From Bacteroidales bacterium UBA1757 (lineage in GTDB: Bacteria; Bacteroidota; Bacteroidia; Bacteroidales; UBA1402), in assembly GCA_002315625.1 (NCBI GenBank), contig DCHH01000117.1, forward strand, positions 37,429 to 43,771: a stretch of 6,343 nt of DNA. Reading direction: 5' to 3'. Shown here one piece after another: positions 6,057 to 6,343 of this stretch. A program made the translations under genes and the position numbers. The notes beneath the pieces are model-generated. The model did no database searches. It was not told the origin of the DNA and saw only the letters and a list, made by a program, of their open reading frames with translations. Within the stretch, counting starts at the first letter, position 1; the number at the start of each line of letters is the position of its first letter.

Positions 6057-6343
6057 TGAACAAGAGAATAGGCATAGGAGTAGCGAAAGGGAGGGTGACA
6101 GCACCCCCTTCGAAAAGCTATGCCCACAGGCTGCTGATTGCTTCGGCACTGTCGGGAGGGGAGTGCACCGTCTCCAATGTCGGTTTCTCGCAAGATATCA
6201 AGGCGACTTTGGATGTGCTGGAAGGGCTTGGTTTCAAGTTTGATACTTCTTTTGGTTCGTGCCGTTCAACTTGCTCGCAAAGCCATCCTGCTTGTGACGA
6301 TATCGTCTTGCCGTGTGGTGAGAGTGCTTCGACGCTGCGGATG
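6056..6343 (+). CDS. aroA: EPSP synthase (3-phosphoshikimate 1-carboxyvinyltransferase), N-terminal part
   Basis: The frame starts at ATG 6056, overlapping the preceding TAA as TAATG, and stays open to the window end (96 codons seen of roughly 400-430 expected). The enzyme transfers enolpyruvate from PEP to shikimate-3-phosphate. APPSKSYAHR at 16-25 is the substrate-binding signature, with K20, S21 and R25 matching E. coli K22, S23 and R27. D47 matches D49, and CGESASTLR at 87-95 corresponds to the E. coli LGNAGTAMR loop with R95 at R100. In this alignment the E. coli Gly96 position is Ala91. A short Cys-containing stretch (C69, C73, C80, C87) lies just before this loop. The PPSKSYAHR and CGES forms are not those of enterobacterial AroA and recall clostridial enzymes. 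The gene was evidently too truncated for many ORF callers but is unambiguous. Confidence 0.93.
   Translation, partial: MNKRIGIGVAKGRVTAPPSKSYAHRLLIASALSGGECTVSNVGFSQDIKATLDVLEGLGFKFDTSFGSCRSTCSQSHPACDDIVLPCGESASTLRM

Overview
The window looks like chromosomal DNA from a member of the Bacteroidales. Three things point there: a C-terminal PD40/TolB-type beta-propeller fragment of a style common in that order, an LpxH enzyme (so a lipid A-bearing outer membrane), and two intergenic sequences resembling the Bacteroidetes promoter (-33 TTTG, -7 TAnnTTTG). Shine-Dalgarno sequences are weak or absent ahead of the genes, which also fits. The genus cannot be settled from what is visible.

Layout, all on the + strand. 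Positions 1-534 hold the 3' end of a PD40-repeat protein. Positions 617-1306 encode RadC, preceded by a good Bacteroidetes-type promoter and an 11-bp tandem duplication that doubles the start codon. From 1381 a tightly packed operon-like run begins: a MIP18/DUF59 protein (1381-1698), LpxH (1710-2468), a chorismate mutase-3-dehydroquinate synthase fusion (2458-3777), chorismate synthase AroC (3780-4796), a shikimate dehydrogenase-shikimate kinase fusion (4803-6056), and the 5' part of EPSP synthase AroA (6056 to the window end). Gaps in this run are 11 bp or less, and two junctions overlap.

Together the last four genes cover six activities of aromatic amino acid synthesis: DHQ synthase, shikimate dehydrogenase, shikimate kinase, EPSP synthase, chorismate synthase and chorismate mutase. 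DAHP synthase and 3-dehydroquinate dehydratase are not in the window. The Aro proteins carry motifs that I associate with Clostridia (GGGHFSGR in AroC, LGQSFSK in AroE, PPSKSYAHR in AroA), while the flanking genes look like Bacteroidales. The main hypothesis is therefore a compact, fusion-rich shikimate cassette, possibly acquired from Firmicutes and joined to an LPS/Fe-S housekeeping transcript. The two most notable details are the AroQ-AroB fusion, whose mutase active site seems to have exchanged Glu and Gln, and an alanine in AroA at the position of E. coli Gly96, a residue tied to glyphosate sensitivity. No RNA genes, CRISPR arrays or insertion sequences were seen.
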